From Rhodoblastus sp963703385 (GTDB lineage Bacteria > Pseudomonadota > Alphaproteobacteria > Rhizobiales > Beijerinckiaceae): DNA of 64,000 nt. A program made the position numbers and the translations under genes. Shown one piece after another: positions 16,421 through 24,335 of the stretch (the first letter of the stretch is position 1; every line of letters begins with the position of its first letter). The notes below the pieces were generated by a model. It did no database searches, had not been told where the DNA came from, and saw only the letters and a list, made by a program, of their open reading frames with translations. The DNA is taken from NCBI GenBank assembly GCA_963703385.1, contig OY969816.1, positions 3,472,001 through 3,536,000 of the forward strand. Reading direction: 5' to 3'.

Positions 16421-17536
16421 TCAGGCCATGCGACGACGGCGCCAATCCAACAAGGCGTCGCGGAGGCGCTCGAACAGCCTTTCCGTCGCCGCCGCAGGGG
16501 CCAGCTTACGGTCGAGCGCCGGCTTTTCCAGAAAATGCCAGGACAGAACGGCGCAAACGAGCGTCAACGCCGCCGCGTAAATATTCAAAAACAGCAATGA
16601 AAGGCCGGGGACCAGGGCGATGAGCGTCTGCTGGATGGGAAAGGCGTAAATATAGACGCCATAGGAATAATCGCCGACGCGGTTATAGGCGCGGACCGGG
16701 CCCCCGAACAAATATGCGGCATGAAGAATAAGCGGGCCGAGCGTCGCCAGATAGACCGGAAGAAAGATTGTTGAGCTCAGCGAGGCTCCGGCGAGCGCGG
16801 CGGCCAAGGCGGCGAGACGAAAATAGGACAAATTGATCCGCGCCCGCCACATTTGCAGCGCCGCGCCATAGAAAAACATGAAGGTCGGGACCAGGGCGCC
16901 GGCGCGCGCGTGCTCGACGAAAAAAATCTTGACGACGACCGCCATCAGGACCAGCGCCGCCGCCGCCGTGCCAAAGCGGAAGGCGCCGCTCCTCCACGCT
17001 GGCCTCAATGCAAGCAAGACCCATCCGGCGGCGAGATATTCGTAAAGGCGCCATTCGATCGGCAAGCTCCACAGCGAGCCGTTCACCCCCGCGGTCAGCG
17101 GATTGCCCTCGAACAGTCCGGGCAGCAGGTAGCGCACGCCATTCACCAGAGTGGCGCAGCGCAGGACATAGTCATGGGTGATGGGCGACCGGAAAAATTC
17201 CACGGCCGGGAGGGTTCCGACCAACGGGCCGAGGGTGGCCACGGTGACCAGCAGCATGACCCAAAGGGCGGGGAAAATGCGCATCGCGCGCCCCCAGATA
17301 TAGTCGAAAATATTGGCGCGCCCGAACAGGCTGCCGGTGACCAGGAAGCCGCTGGTGAAGAAAAAGACGTCGACCGCGACCGTGCCGGCGTCGAAAGCCC
17401 TGAGCGCGTCTTCGGACAGGGGAGCCGTCGCCCCCGAGAGCGCGCGGCTGTGCGCGAACAGCACCGAAAAAGCGGCGATGACGCGGACCAGGTCGAAATT
17501 ATTGTCCCTTCCGCGCGTCTCACCCAGACAGATCAT
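16421..17536 (-). CDS. Acyltransferase family 3 (integral membrane O-acyltransferase)
   Basis: A 371-residue membrane protein of the acyltransferase 3 family, whose members transfer acetyl or other acyl groups to exported polysaccharides, lipid A or similar surface glycans. The N-terminal signature is FDLVRVIAAFSVLFAHSRAL, with the His expected to be essential. VDVFFFTSGFLVTGSLF follows, then about ten hydrophobic segments. GSLWSLPIEWRLYEYLA and VGDYSYGVYIYAFPIQQ are further family motifs. ATG 17536 is preferred over ATG 17614. No glycan cluster surrounds it, so the substrate is open. Confidence 0.88.
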   Translation of the reverse strand: MICLGETRGRDNNFDLVRVIAAFSVLFAHSRALSGATAPLSEDALRAFDAGTVAVDVFFFTSGFLVTGSLFGRANIFDYIWGRAMRIFPALWVMLLVTVATLGPLVGTLPAVEFFRSPITHDYVLRCATLVNGVRYLLPGLFEGNPLTAGVNGSLWSLPIEWRLYEYLAAGWVLLALRPAWRSGAFRFGTAAAALVLMAVVVKIFFVEHARAGALVPTFMFFYGAALQMWRARINLSYFRLAALAAALAGASLSSTIFLPVYLATLGPLILHAAYLFGGPVRAYNRVGDYSYGVYIYAFPIQQTLIALVPGLSLLFLNIYAAALTLVCAVLSWHFLEKPALDRKLAPAAATERLFERLRDALLDWRRRRMA

Positions 17537-17629
17537 GTTTGACGGCCTCGTTCGGCTGGATCGTGGCGGTCTTACGGATTTGCGCGCCGATCGGCAAGCG
17601 TGGCCTTTCACCACGCTCCGCCGTCCCTG

Positions 17630-17965
17630 TCAGTCATGCAATCCCGGCGCGGCGGCCAGCGCCGGGATCACATGGGCGCGCGGGCGGCGGCGGCCGAATT
17701 CGCCCGTGAACGCCTTGCGCCAGATCGCCAGCGCCTCCTTTTCGCTCGCGGCGGTGACGAAGCGCGGCTCGGTGGTCGGCAGGCCGTCGCGGCCCCGGCA
17801 GGCCACGCAATAGAGATGGAGATGCTTGGGATTGGTCGCCTTGGCCTTGCGCAGGAAATCGGCGGCCTCGCAGACGGAATCCTGAAGATGGACGAGGGCC
17901 GATCGTTTCGGCTCATCGGCGGATTTCGATCGCCTCCGCCCACAGCGCGAGGCCCGCCGCCTCAT
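17630..17965 (-). CDS. Small hypothetical protein with C-x2-C motif
   Basis: An open frame of up to 111 codons. From CEAADFLRKAKATNPKHLHL through YCVACRGRDGLP to ALAIWRKAFTGEF it has the composition of a real protein, whereas the first 20 Arg-rich residues look non-coding. The true start is therefore uncertain. It overlaps the end of the preceding Lys-rich gene by about 50 bp if ATG 17965 is used, which hints at a later, non-standard start or translational coupling. I do not recognise the family. It shares the minus-strand run of the MetX-like gene. Confidence 0.5.
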   Translation of the reverse strand: MRRRASRCGRRRSKSADEPKRSALVHLQDSVCEAADFLRKAKATNPKHLHLYCVACRGRDGLPTTEPRFVTAASEKEALAIWRKAFTGEFGRRRPRAHVIPALAAAPGLHD

Positions 17966-18176
17966 AGAGGTCGCCGGCGAGTTTTCGCGCCCGGGCGAGC
18001 GGCATGGTCAGGCCCAAAACGCTCGACCCGCGCTTCTTGGGGGCTTCCTGTTTCTCGGCGGTTTCCTGCTTTTTGGCGGATTCCTGCGTTTTAGCGGCCT
18101 GGCGCATTTTCGGCGCCCGAGGTTTTTTGCGCGCCGGGCGCGCCGCGCTTTTCGATGTCTTGGTCTTTTTGGCCAT
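17913..18176 (-). CDS. Small Lys/Ala-rich basic protein, unknown
   Basis: An 87-residue protein starting at ATG 18176. The first 50 residues are Lys/Ala/Arg/Gln-rich with a loose internal repeat (KTQESAK, KQETAEK, QEAPKK), and the last 38 residues form a compact amphipathic segment, VLGLTMPLARARKLAGDL followed by YEAAGLALWAEAIEIRR. The layout, a basic disordered tail plus a short helical module, is seen in small nucleic-acid-binding or regulatory proteins, but this is only a resemblance. It lies 53 bp downstream of the MetX-like gene on the same strand. Confidence 0.55.
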   Translation of the reverse strand: MAKKTKTSKSAARPARKKPRAPKMRQAAKTQESAKKQETAEKQEAPKKRGSSVLGLTMPLARARKLAGDLYEAAGLALWAEAIEIRR

Positions 18177-18229
18177 GATGAATGGGCTCGGTGGGCGCCG
18201 TGTTGCGTTCGGGTCGGAGCGACTATGCC

Positions 18230-19363
18230 CTAAATCGCGCGCGCGAGGAAATCGGCGATCCTCTCGCCGGCCTGGGCGATCTGGACGATGCCGCTGTAAT
18301 GGCCGTAAGGCCCGGAAAGCGTCGCGCGCTCGACCGCGACGCCCTGGCCGCGCAATGTCTCGCCGGAGGTCTCGACCCATTCGGGTCGGAACACCAGATC
18401 GTCCGGGGCGTAGATCAGCAGCGTCGGCGCCTTGATGCGCGCCATGCCCTCGGCGACGCTCGTCGCGCCCGCCCCCGCGCCGGGAACGAAGATCTGGTTG
18501 GCGCGCGCGAGATAAAGCATGTGATTGGCGTCGGCGAGCGGCGCCCGCGCCCGCACCGTTTCCTCGAGCGTTTTTTCGATCGCGAAGGGCGAAACGGCGA
18601 TGTCGGCGGCGTCGGCGCCTTCCGCCAGGGCGCGCCCGCCGGCGCTCGCGGCCCAAGCGCTTTGCCGGCCGTGCAGGGTCATGGCCCGGATCGCCGCCTC
18701 CAGGCCGGCGCGCGGCGGCGCGCCCTTGTGATAGGCGCCGCCGCGCCAATCGGGGTCGAGCCGGATCGGCTGGGTCCATATCGACAGGGAGGCCGTCAGC
18801 CAGCCGGTGAAATGGGGCGAGGCGATCACAGGGATGATGCGCTCGACCAATTCAGGATAAGAGGCCGCCCATTCGAAGCTTTGGAGCCCGCCCATCGACG
18901 GCCCCATGACCGCGCGCAGCTTCGGAATTTCCAGCGCATCGATCAGGGCGCGCTGGACGCGGACGAAATCGGCGATGGCGACGGCCGGAAAGCCCAAGCC
19001 ATAGGGTTTTCCCGTGTCAGGGTCGAGGCTTGCAGGCCCGGTGGTGATCACATCGGGGTCGTAGGCGTTGAAATTGACCAGAGTGTCCGAGGAAATGACG
19101 AAATAACGATTGGTGTCGACCGGCTTTCCGGGACCGATGATCGAATCCCAGTAGCCAGGCAGGGGGTCTTCCAGGCGGTAGCGGCCGGCGGCGTGGCTCG
19201 TGCCGGAAAAATAATGCGCGACCAGAATGGCGTTGTCGCGCGCCTCGTTCAGCGCGCCATAGGTCTCATAACCCACGGCGACATTGCGGATCGTCGCGCC
19301 GCCGATCGTGCGCAGCTCGGGCAGCTCGAAACGTTTTTTTGTCGTGAATAGCGGCTCCGCCAT
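18230..19363 (-). CDS. MetX-like alpha/beta hydrolase (homoserine O-acyltransferase family)
   Basis: A 377-residue alpha/beta-hydrolase of the MetX superfamily. The nucleophile elbow is GPSMGGLQSFEWAASYPE, and the general acid and base are expected in the APDDLVF and GPYGHYSGI segments. The N-terminal half keeps the family layout (VAVGYETYGAL, VAHYFSGTSHAAG, GYWDSIIGPGKPVDT, YFVIS). However, the usual NALSG-like and LGGC/GP stretches are altered (DTLVNFNAYDPD replaces the common segment after YFVIS). It therefore looks like a divergent branch, and homoserine may not be its substrate. ATG 19363 is used. Nothing in the neighbourhood indicates methionine synthesis. Confidence 0.8.
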   Translation of the reverse strand: MAEPLFTTKKRFELPELRTIGGATIRNVAVGYETYGALNEARDNAILVAHYFSGTSHAAGRYRLEDPLPGYWDSIIGPGKPVDTNRYFVISSDTLVNFNAYDPDVITTGPASLDPDTGKPYGLGFPAVAIADFVRVQRALIDALEIPKLRAVMGPSMGGLQSFEWAASYPELVERIIPVIASPHFTGWLTASLSIWTQPIRLDPDWRGGAYHKGAPPRAGLEAAIRAMTLHGRQSAWAASAGGRALAEGADAADIAVSPFAIEKTLEETVRARAPLADANHMLYLARANQIFVPGAGAGATSVAEGMARIKAPTLLIYAPDDLVFRPEWVETSGETLRGQGVAVERATLSGPYGHYSGIVQIAQAGERIADFLARAI

Positions 19364-19424
19364 GTTTTTGTCCGGCGAGGAGGAGGCTCGAAGGCGCAAT
19401 GCGGGCGAGAAAGGCGGGACCGGG

Positions 19425-19790
19425 CTAGATTTTCTCCGCGCCGAGCGCGCGTGTCGCGGCCTCGACCTGTTCCGCCGCCTCGTCGAGCGCGATCGCCGCG
19501 GCCGCCGCCCAATCCGCCTCGCGGCGGCGGCAATCCTCGGCCTCGGCCCGCGCCCTTTCCGCCGCCTCGGCCTCGACGGCGAGCTTTTTCCGGGCGGTGA
19601 ACAGGTCGTCGGCGATGGTCAGCGCGGCCATGACCGTGATCCGCTGGTCGCCGATCTCGCCGAAAGAGCCGCGCAGCTCCGAGATCTTGGCGTCCACCAC
19701 CAGGGCAAGCAATTCGATATGCGGCTCCTCGCCCTCGTCGCAGTTCATGCGATAGGTCCGCCCGGCGATGGTCACCACGGCCTGCGCCAT
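19425..19790 (-). CDS. zapA: Cell division protein ZapA
   Basis: A 121-residue protein of the ZapA family, which cross-links FtsZ filaments at the division ring. The N-terminal globular part reads VVTIAGRTYRMNCDEGEEPHI, followed by LLALVVDAKISELR and ITVMAALTIADDLF, the standard pattern. The C-terminal half is an Ala/Glu-rich coiled coil. The gene directly follows the DUF4164 gene, whose stop abuts its start. DUF4164-zapA is a recurrent pair in Hyphomicrobiales. Confidence 0.92.
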   Translation of the reverse strand: MAQAVVTIAGRTYRMNCDEGEEPHIELLALVVDAKISELRGSFGEIGDQRITVMAALTIADDLFTARKKLAVEAEAAERARAEAEDCRRREADWAAAAAIALDEAAEQVEAATRALGAEKI

Positions 19791-20327
19791 TCACTGCTCC
19801 ATGGAAAAAGAAGGGGTGTCCGGATCGTTCGTTCCGCCTTGCGCCGATCGCTCGCTGGGGTCTGAGGCGCTCGCTCCGGCCTGCGCCGACCGCTCGATGG
19901 GGTCTGATACGCTCGCTCCGGCCTGCGCCGACCGCTCGCTGGGGTCTGATACGCTCGCTCCGGCATGCGCCGACCGCTCGCTGGCGGAATCGGCGGCGAG
20001 CACGGCGCGCACCGCCGCCGCGGCGCGCCCGATCCGCTGCGCCGCCTCGACATTGGCGGTTTCGACGGCGCGCGCGCGACGCGCGGCGGCGTCGAGTTCG
20101 ATGGCGAGCCGCGAGCGGTCGTCCTGGAGCGCTGAATATTCGGCGAGTTGGTCCGCCTGTTCGAGGGCGCGTTCGGCCCGCCGGCTGATCGCGGCTTCGA
20201 GCGCGTCGAAAGCGGCGCGCAGCCGCCGGCGCGCGGCGTCGAAATGCTCCCTCGCCTGGGCGGCGTCGGCGCGGCCAGCCGCCGCCGGGGCGGGCGCGGC
20301 GGCGTCGGGCGGGGGCTGTTCGTTCAC
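19791..20327 (-). CDS. DUF4164 coiled-coil protein with a C-terminal 14-residue tandem repeat
   Basis: A 178-residue protein. The central part (HFDAARRRLRAAFDALEAA to ANVEAAQRIGRAAAAVRAVL) is a long coiled coil of the DUF4164 type, commonly encoded just upstream of zapA and suspected to act with it at the septum. The C-terminal 55 residues are a tandem repeat with unit SERSAQAGASVSDP, present about 3.5 times, which I do not associate with the family. At DNA level the unit is 42 bp (see repeat at 19841-19986). GTG 20327 is proposed as the start because the family begins close to the coil; a TTG at 20369 is possible. Confidence 0.8.
   Translation of the reverse strand: MNEQPPPDAAAPAPAAAGRADAAQAREHFDAARRRLRAAFDALEAAISRRAERALEQADQLAEYSALQDDRSRLAIELDAAARRARAVETANVEAAQRIGRAAAAVRAVLAADSASERSAHAGASVSDPSERSAQAGASVSDPIERSAQAGASASDPSERSAQGGTNDPDTPSFSMEQ
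19841..19986 (+). repeat. 42-bp in-frame tandem repeat inside the DUF4164 gene
   Basis: Copies begin at 19841, 19883 and 19925, each 42 bp and nearly identical, with a partial fourth from 19967. The period is a multiple of three, so every copy encodes the same 14 residues (in reverse orientation). Differences are single-base changes, consistent with recent slippage or unequal exchange. Confidence 0.92.
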
Positions 20328-20721
20328 GGTCGAGGACAAAGGACTGCTTTCGGCTCGCGACGCGCGCAAGGAGCGAGAACGGACGATCGCGACAATCTAT
20401 CATTGTCGCGGCCGTCGCCAAGGGCCCGGGCCAAAAGGCCACAGGAAAAGAAGCTTCACTGGTCGCAGGCTTTTCCCTTCGCGGCAAATCGCCGCAGGGG
20501 GCCGAAATTCCTTGCTCAGGCGCCCGGATCGCGGTTTGCGCGCGGCGCCTTCCCCGCGCAAACCAGTACGAAGGTCGAAGATTCGGCGTTCCCGCAGTTG
20601 CGTTGACCGCGCGAAACGGATTAAAGGGTCTGCCTAAAGCCGACGCTCAAAATGCGGCGGAATTCGAGGGAGCGGGAAAAGCTCCGTCTTTTGGATGGGA
20701 TCAACCGAGGAGCGCATCGAA
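20328..20721. promoter_or_regulatory. Divergent intergenic region between DUF4164 and gap, with an inverted repeat
   Basis: No gene is evident in these 394 bp. Promoters for the DUF4164-zapA pair and for gap must lie here, but I could not place a confident -35/-10. An inverted repeat GCGACAAT / ATTGTCGC (20389-20396 and 20402-20409, 5-nt spacer) is the clearest structured site and could be an operator. Confidence 0.45.
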
Positions 20722-21729
20722 ATGGCAGTCAAGGTTTTCATCAATGGTTTTGGCCGCATCGGCCGCAACATCCTGCGCGCCATCGTCGAATCCGGCCGCA
20801 CGGACATCCAGGTCGTCGGCCTCAACGACCTCGGCTCGGTCGAAACCAACGCTCATCTGGTGCGTTATGATTCGGTCCACGGCCGCTTCCCCGGCGTGGT
20901 CAAGGTCGAAGGCGACATGATCGACGTCGGAACCGGCCCGATCAAGGTCACGGCGATCAAGGACCCCTCGCAGCTGCCGCTGGCCGAGCTCGGTGTCGAC
21001 ATCGCCATGGAATGCACCGGCATCTTCACCGCCCGCGACAAGGCCGCGACCCTGCTCGCCGCCGGCGCCAAGCGCGTTCTGGTCTCCGCCCCCTCCGACG
21101 GCGCCGACCTCACCGTCGTCTATGGCGTGAACCACGACAAGCTGACCAGGGATCATCTCGTCGTCTCCAACGCCTCCTGCACCACCAACTGCCTGTCGCC
21201 GGTCGCCAAGGTCCTCAACGACGCCATCGGCATCGAAAGGGGCATCATGACGACCATCCACTCCTACACCGGCGACCAGCCGACGCTCGACACCTTCCAC
21301 AAGGATCTCTATCGCGCCCGCGCCGCCGCTCTGTCGATGATCCCGACTTCGACCGGCGCCGCCAAGGCGGTCGGCCTGGTCCTGCCGGAGCTCAAGGGCA
21401 AGCTCGACGGCTTCGCCATCCGCGTGCCGACCCCCAACGTCTCGGTCGTCGATCTCAAGTTCATCGCCAAGCGCGCGACCAGCAAGGACGAGATCAGCGC
21501 CGCGATCAAGGCGGCGGCCGACGGCGCGATGAAGGGCGTTCTCGGCTATACCAACGACAAGAACGTTTCCAGCGACTTCAACCACGACCCCCATTCCTCG
21601 ATCTTCCACATGGATCAGACCAAGGTCCTGGACGGCGTCATGGTGTCGATCCTGTCCTGGTACGACAATGAATGGGGTTTTTCCAACCGCATGGCCGACA
21701 CGGCCGTGGCCATGGCCAAGCTCATCTGA
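20722..21729 (+). CDS. gap: Glyceraldehyde-3-phosphate dehydrogenase
   Basis: A 335-residue phosphorylating GAPDH, converting glyceraldehyde-3-phosphate to 1,3-bisphosphoglycerate with NAD(P). It starts MAVKVFINGFGRIGRNILRA, a Rossmann fold, with NDLGSVETNAHL at the nucleotide specificity loop. The catalytic Cys lies in SNASCTTNCLSPV and the catalytic His in TTIHSYTGDQ. The C-terminal WYDNEWGFSNRM is typical. A good ribosome site (GAGGAG) precedes ATG 20722. It leads a co-oriented series gap, pgk, fba, with strong hairpins between the genes. Confidence 0.98.
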   Translation: MAVKVFINGFGRIGRNILRAIVESGRTDIQVVGLNDLGSVETNAHLVRYDSVHGRFPGVVKVEGDMIDVGTGPIKVTAIKDPSQLPLAELGVDIAMECTGIFTARDKAATLLAAGAKRVLVSAPSDGADLTVVYGVNHDKLTRDHLVVSNASCTTNCLSPVAKVLNDAIGIERGIMTTIHSYTGDQPTLDTFHKDLYRARAAALSMIPTSTGAAKAVGLVLPELKGKLDGFAIRVPTPNVSVVDLKFIAKRATSKDEISAAIKAAADGAMKGVLGYTNDKNVSSDFNHDPHSSIFHMDQTKVLDGVMVSILSWYDNEWGFSNRMADTAVAMAKLI

Positions 21730-21736
21730 GCCTTCG

Positions 21737-21769
21737 GGGGCGCGCTCTATGGGCGCGCCCTTCCTTTTT
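21737..21769 (+). terminator. Rho-independent terminator after gap
   Basis: GGGGCGCGC and GCGCGCCC pair around a short loop, followed by a T-rich stretch (TTCCTTTTTG), 8 bp beyond the gap stop codon. Confidence 0.75.
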
Positions 21770-21888
21770 GTGTGAGAAAATGGCGCGTTTGAGCGAAAAC
21801 GCCAATCGTGCGCCGCCCTTGATCGAGCATGGTCGCCAGCCGCCTTTTCGCCCCGCTGGAGCCATGCCCCAGACCGACGAGAATCCCC

Positions 21889-23082
21889 ATGTCCGGTTTT
21901 CGCACCCTCGATTCCGCTGAACTCAAGGGCAAGCGCGTGCTTGTCCGTGTCGACGTCAACGTGCCGATGGAAAAAGGCCGGGTCACCGACACGACCCGCC
22001 TCGAGCGCATCCTGCCGACCTTGAACGAAATTTCCCAGAAAGGCGGCAAGGTCATCATGCTGGCCCATTTCGGTCGGCCCAAGGGTGCGCCCAACCCCGA
22101 TTTCTCCCTGAAGCCCGTGGCTGAAGCCATGGCCGGACTGGTCGGCAAGCCAGTCGGCTTCGCCGAGGATTGCATCGGCGAAAAGGCTGCCGCCGCGGTA
22201 ACCAAAATGGCGGACGGCGATCTGCTGCTGCTGGAAAACACCCGCTTCCACAAAGGCGAGGAAAAGAACGATCCGACGCTGGTCGCACAAATGGCCGAAC
22301 TCGGCGACGTCTATGTCAACGACGCCTTTTCCTCCGCCCATCGCGCCCATGCCTCGACCGAAGGCCTGGCGCATAAAATGCCGGCTTTTTGCGGCCGCGC
22401 CATGCAGGCGGAACTGGAAGCCCTGTCCAAGGCCCTGGATAATCCGGCCCGCCCGCTGGCGGCGGTGGTCGGCGGCGCCAAAGTCTCGACCAAGCTCGAG
22501 CTGCTGGGCAATCTGACCAAAAAGGTCGATTTCCTGATCATCGGCGGCGGCATGGCCAATACGTTCCTGGCCGCCCAGGGCAAGAAGGTCGGCAAGAGCC
22601 TGTGCGAGTATGAAATGCTCGACACCGCGCGCGAAATCCTGAAAGCCGCGACCGCCAACAAGTGCCAGATCGTTTTGCCGAGCGACGCGGTGGTCGCGAC
22701 CGAGTTCAAGGCTCATGCGCCGTCGCATGTCGTGAGCGTCGATCATGTCGGCGAGGGCGAAATGATCCTCGACGCCGGCCCGCGTTCGGTGGCCGAGGTC
22801 GAGAACATCCTCGGCGCGATCAAGACCCTGGTGTGGAACGGACCCTTCGGCGCCTTCGAACTGGAGCCTTTCGACGCGGCGACCAACGCCGTGGCGCGGT
22901 CGGCGGCCCGCCTGACCGGGGAGGGCAAGCTGATCTCGGTGGCCGGCGGCGGCGACACGGTGGCGGCGCTCAATCACGCTGGCGTGGGCGAAAAATTCAC
23001 CTATGTCTCGACGGCGGGCGGCGCCTTCCTCGAATGGCTGGAAGGCAAGGTTCTGCCGGGCGTCGAAGCCCTGCGCGCCTGA
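21889..23082 (+). CDS. pgk: Phosphoglycerate kinase
   Basis: A 397-residue phosphoglycerate kinase, forming ATP from 1,3-bisphosphoglycerate, or the reverse in CO2 fixation. Recognisable are KRVLVRVDVNVPMEKG at the N-terminus, LAHFGRPKG, LLLLENTRFHKGEEKND, GGAKVSTKLELL and the C-terminal SVAGGGDTVAALNHAG and STAGGAFLEWLEGK (nucleotide binding and hinge). ATG 21889 gives the standard N-terminus (MSGFRTLDSAELKG). It lies between gap and fba on the same strand. Confidence 0.98.
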   Translation: MSGFRTLDSAELKGKRVLVRVDVNVPMEKGRVTDTTRLERILPTLNEISQKGGKVIMLAHFGRPKGAPNPDFSLKPVAEAMAGLVGKPVGFAEDCIGEKAAAAVTKMADGDLLLLENTRFHKGEEKNDPTLVAQMAELGDVYVNDAFSSAHRAHASTEGLAHKMPAFCGRAMQAELEALSKALDNPARPLAAVVGGAKVSTKLELLGNLTKKVDFLIIGGGMANTFLAAQGKKVGKSLCEYEMLDTAREILKAATANKCQIVLPSDAVVATEFKAHAPSHVVSVDHVGEGEMILDAGPRSVAEVENILGAIKTLVWNGPFGAFELEPFDAATNAVARSAARLTGEGKLISVAGGGDTVAALNHAGVGEKFTYVSTAGGAFLEWLEGKVLPGVEALRA

Positions 23083-23092
23083 GATCGCAAAA

Positions 23093-23127
23093 CGCCCGGG
23101 GTTTTAAAGCCTCGGGCGTGATTCTTT
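23093..23127 (+). terminator. Probable terminator after pgk
   Basis: CGCCCGGGG and CCTCGGGCG form a stem around TTTTAAAG, followed by a weak T-rich tail. It may be an attenuating rather than full terminator because fba begins 19 bp later. Confidence 0.55.
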
Positions 23128-23145
23128 TCACTCCGGGAGGGAAAC

Positions 23146-24213
23146 ATGGCCCGCATCACGCTTCGCCAATTGCTCGACCACGCCGCCGAACACGATTATG
23201 GCGTGCCCGCCTTCAACATCAACAATATGGAACAGGCCCTGGCCATCATGGTCGCGGCCTCTGCTCTGGACGCGCCGGTCATCATCCAGGCCTCGCGCGG
23301 CGCCCGCCAATACGCCAATGACATCATGCTCAAGCACATGATGGACGCCCTGGTCGAAATCTATCCGGAGATTCCGATCTGCGTGCATCAGGACCACGGC
23401 AACAGCCCGGCGACCTGTTTCTCGGCCATGCAGGCCGGCTTCACCTCGGTGATGATGGACGGTTCGCTGAAAGAGGACGCCAAGACCCCCGGCGACTGGG
23501 ACTATAACGTCAATGTCACCAAGTATGTGACCGACATGGCCCATCTCGGCGGCATTTCGGTCGAAGGCGAGTTCGGCGTGCTGGGCTCGCTCGAAACCGG
23601 CATGGGCGAGAAGGAAGACGGCCACGGCTTCGAGGGCAAGCTGTCGCATGACCAACTCGTCACCAATCCCGACGACGCGGTGAAATTCGTCAAGGCGACC
23701 AAGGTGGACGCGCTCGCCATCGCCATGGGCACCTCGCACGGGGCTTACAAGTTCTCCCGCAAGCCCGACGGCGCCATTCTGGCGATGAACGTCATTGAGG
23801 ACATCCACCGGAAGATGCCCGGCCTGCATATGGTCATGCACGGCTCGTCCTCGGTGCCGCAGGATCTTCAGGACATCATCAACGCCTATGGCGGAAAAAT
23901 GCCGCAGACCTGGGGCGTGCCGGTGGAAGAAATTCAACGCGGCATCAAGCACGGCGTGCGAAAAATCAATATCGACACCGACAACCGCATGGCGATCACC
24001 GGCGCGATCAGAAAAGTTCTCGCCGAACATCCGGCCGATTTCGACCCGCGCAAATATCTCAAGCCGGCGACCGAGGCCATGGCCAAGATCTGCCGGCAGC
24101 GCATGGAGGAATTCGGGACCGCCGGCCAGGCCTCGAAGATCAAGAAGGTATACACGCTGGCCGAAATGGCCAAGCGCTACGCCAAGGGCGAACTCGATCC
24201 CAAGACGGCGTGA
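23146..24213 (+). CDS. Fructose-bisphosphate aldolase, class II (Calvin-cycle subtype)
   Basis: A 355-residue zinc-dependent aldolase, condensing dihydroxyacetone phosphate with glyceraldehyde-3-phosphate or the reverse. Its length and segments (YGVPAFNINNMEQAL, CVHQDHGNSPATC, GISVEGEFGVLGSLE, AIAMGTSHGAYKF, MVMHGSSSVPQDL, KINIDTDNRMAITG) match the larger class II subtype often labelled Calvin cycle. The zinc-binding His residues lie in HQDHG, GTSHGAYK and MHGSS. A GGGAGGG ribosome site precedes ATG 23146. Whether it serves CO2 fixation cannot be settled, because no rubisco or phosphoribulokinase gene is in the window. Confidence 0.95.
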   Translation: MARITLRQLLDHAAEHDYGVPAFNINNMEQALAIMVAASALDAPVIIQASRGARQYANDIMLKHMMDALVEIYPEIPICVHQDHGNSPATCFSAMQAGFTSVMMDGSLKEDAKTPGDWDYNVNVTKYVTDMAHLGGISVEGEFGVLGSLETGMGEKEDGHGFEGKLSHDQLVTNPDDAVKFVKATKVDALAIAMGTSHGAYKFSRKPDGAILAMNVIEDIHRKMPGLHMVMHGSSSVPQDLQDIINAYGGKMPQTWGVPVEEIQRGIKHGVRKINIDTDNRMAITGAIRKVLAEHPADFDPRKYLKPATEAMAKICRQRMEEFGTAGQASKIKKVYTLAEMAKRYAKGELDPKTA

Positions 24214-24236
24214 ACCGCGCCGGATTTGCTTCGAAA

Positions 24237-24267
24237 AGGGCCGCGGCTTGCCGCGGCCCTATTTTTG
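24237..24267 (+). terminator. Strong rho-independent terminator after fba
   Basis: A perfect 10-bp GC-rich stem AGGGCCGCGG / CCGCGGCCCT with a 4-nt loop followed by ATTTTTG, 24 bp past the fba stop. Confidence 0.9.
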
Positions 24268-24335
24268 CCTTGAAATGCCGACACGCGGGGAGAGGGGCGC
24301 GCATTTTCGCGCGCCGCGTTGTTGCAAAAAGCCTC

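Noticed and set aside
20701..22977. 758-codon open frame on the minus strand
   Set aside because: It lies opposite gap and pgk, both certain genes. Its His/Asp/Gly-rich text is the complement of their codons.
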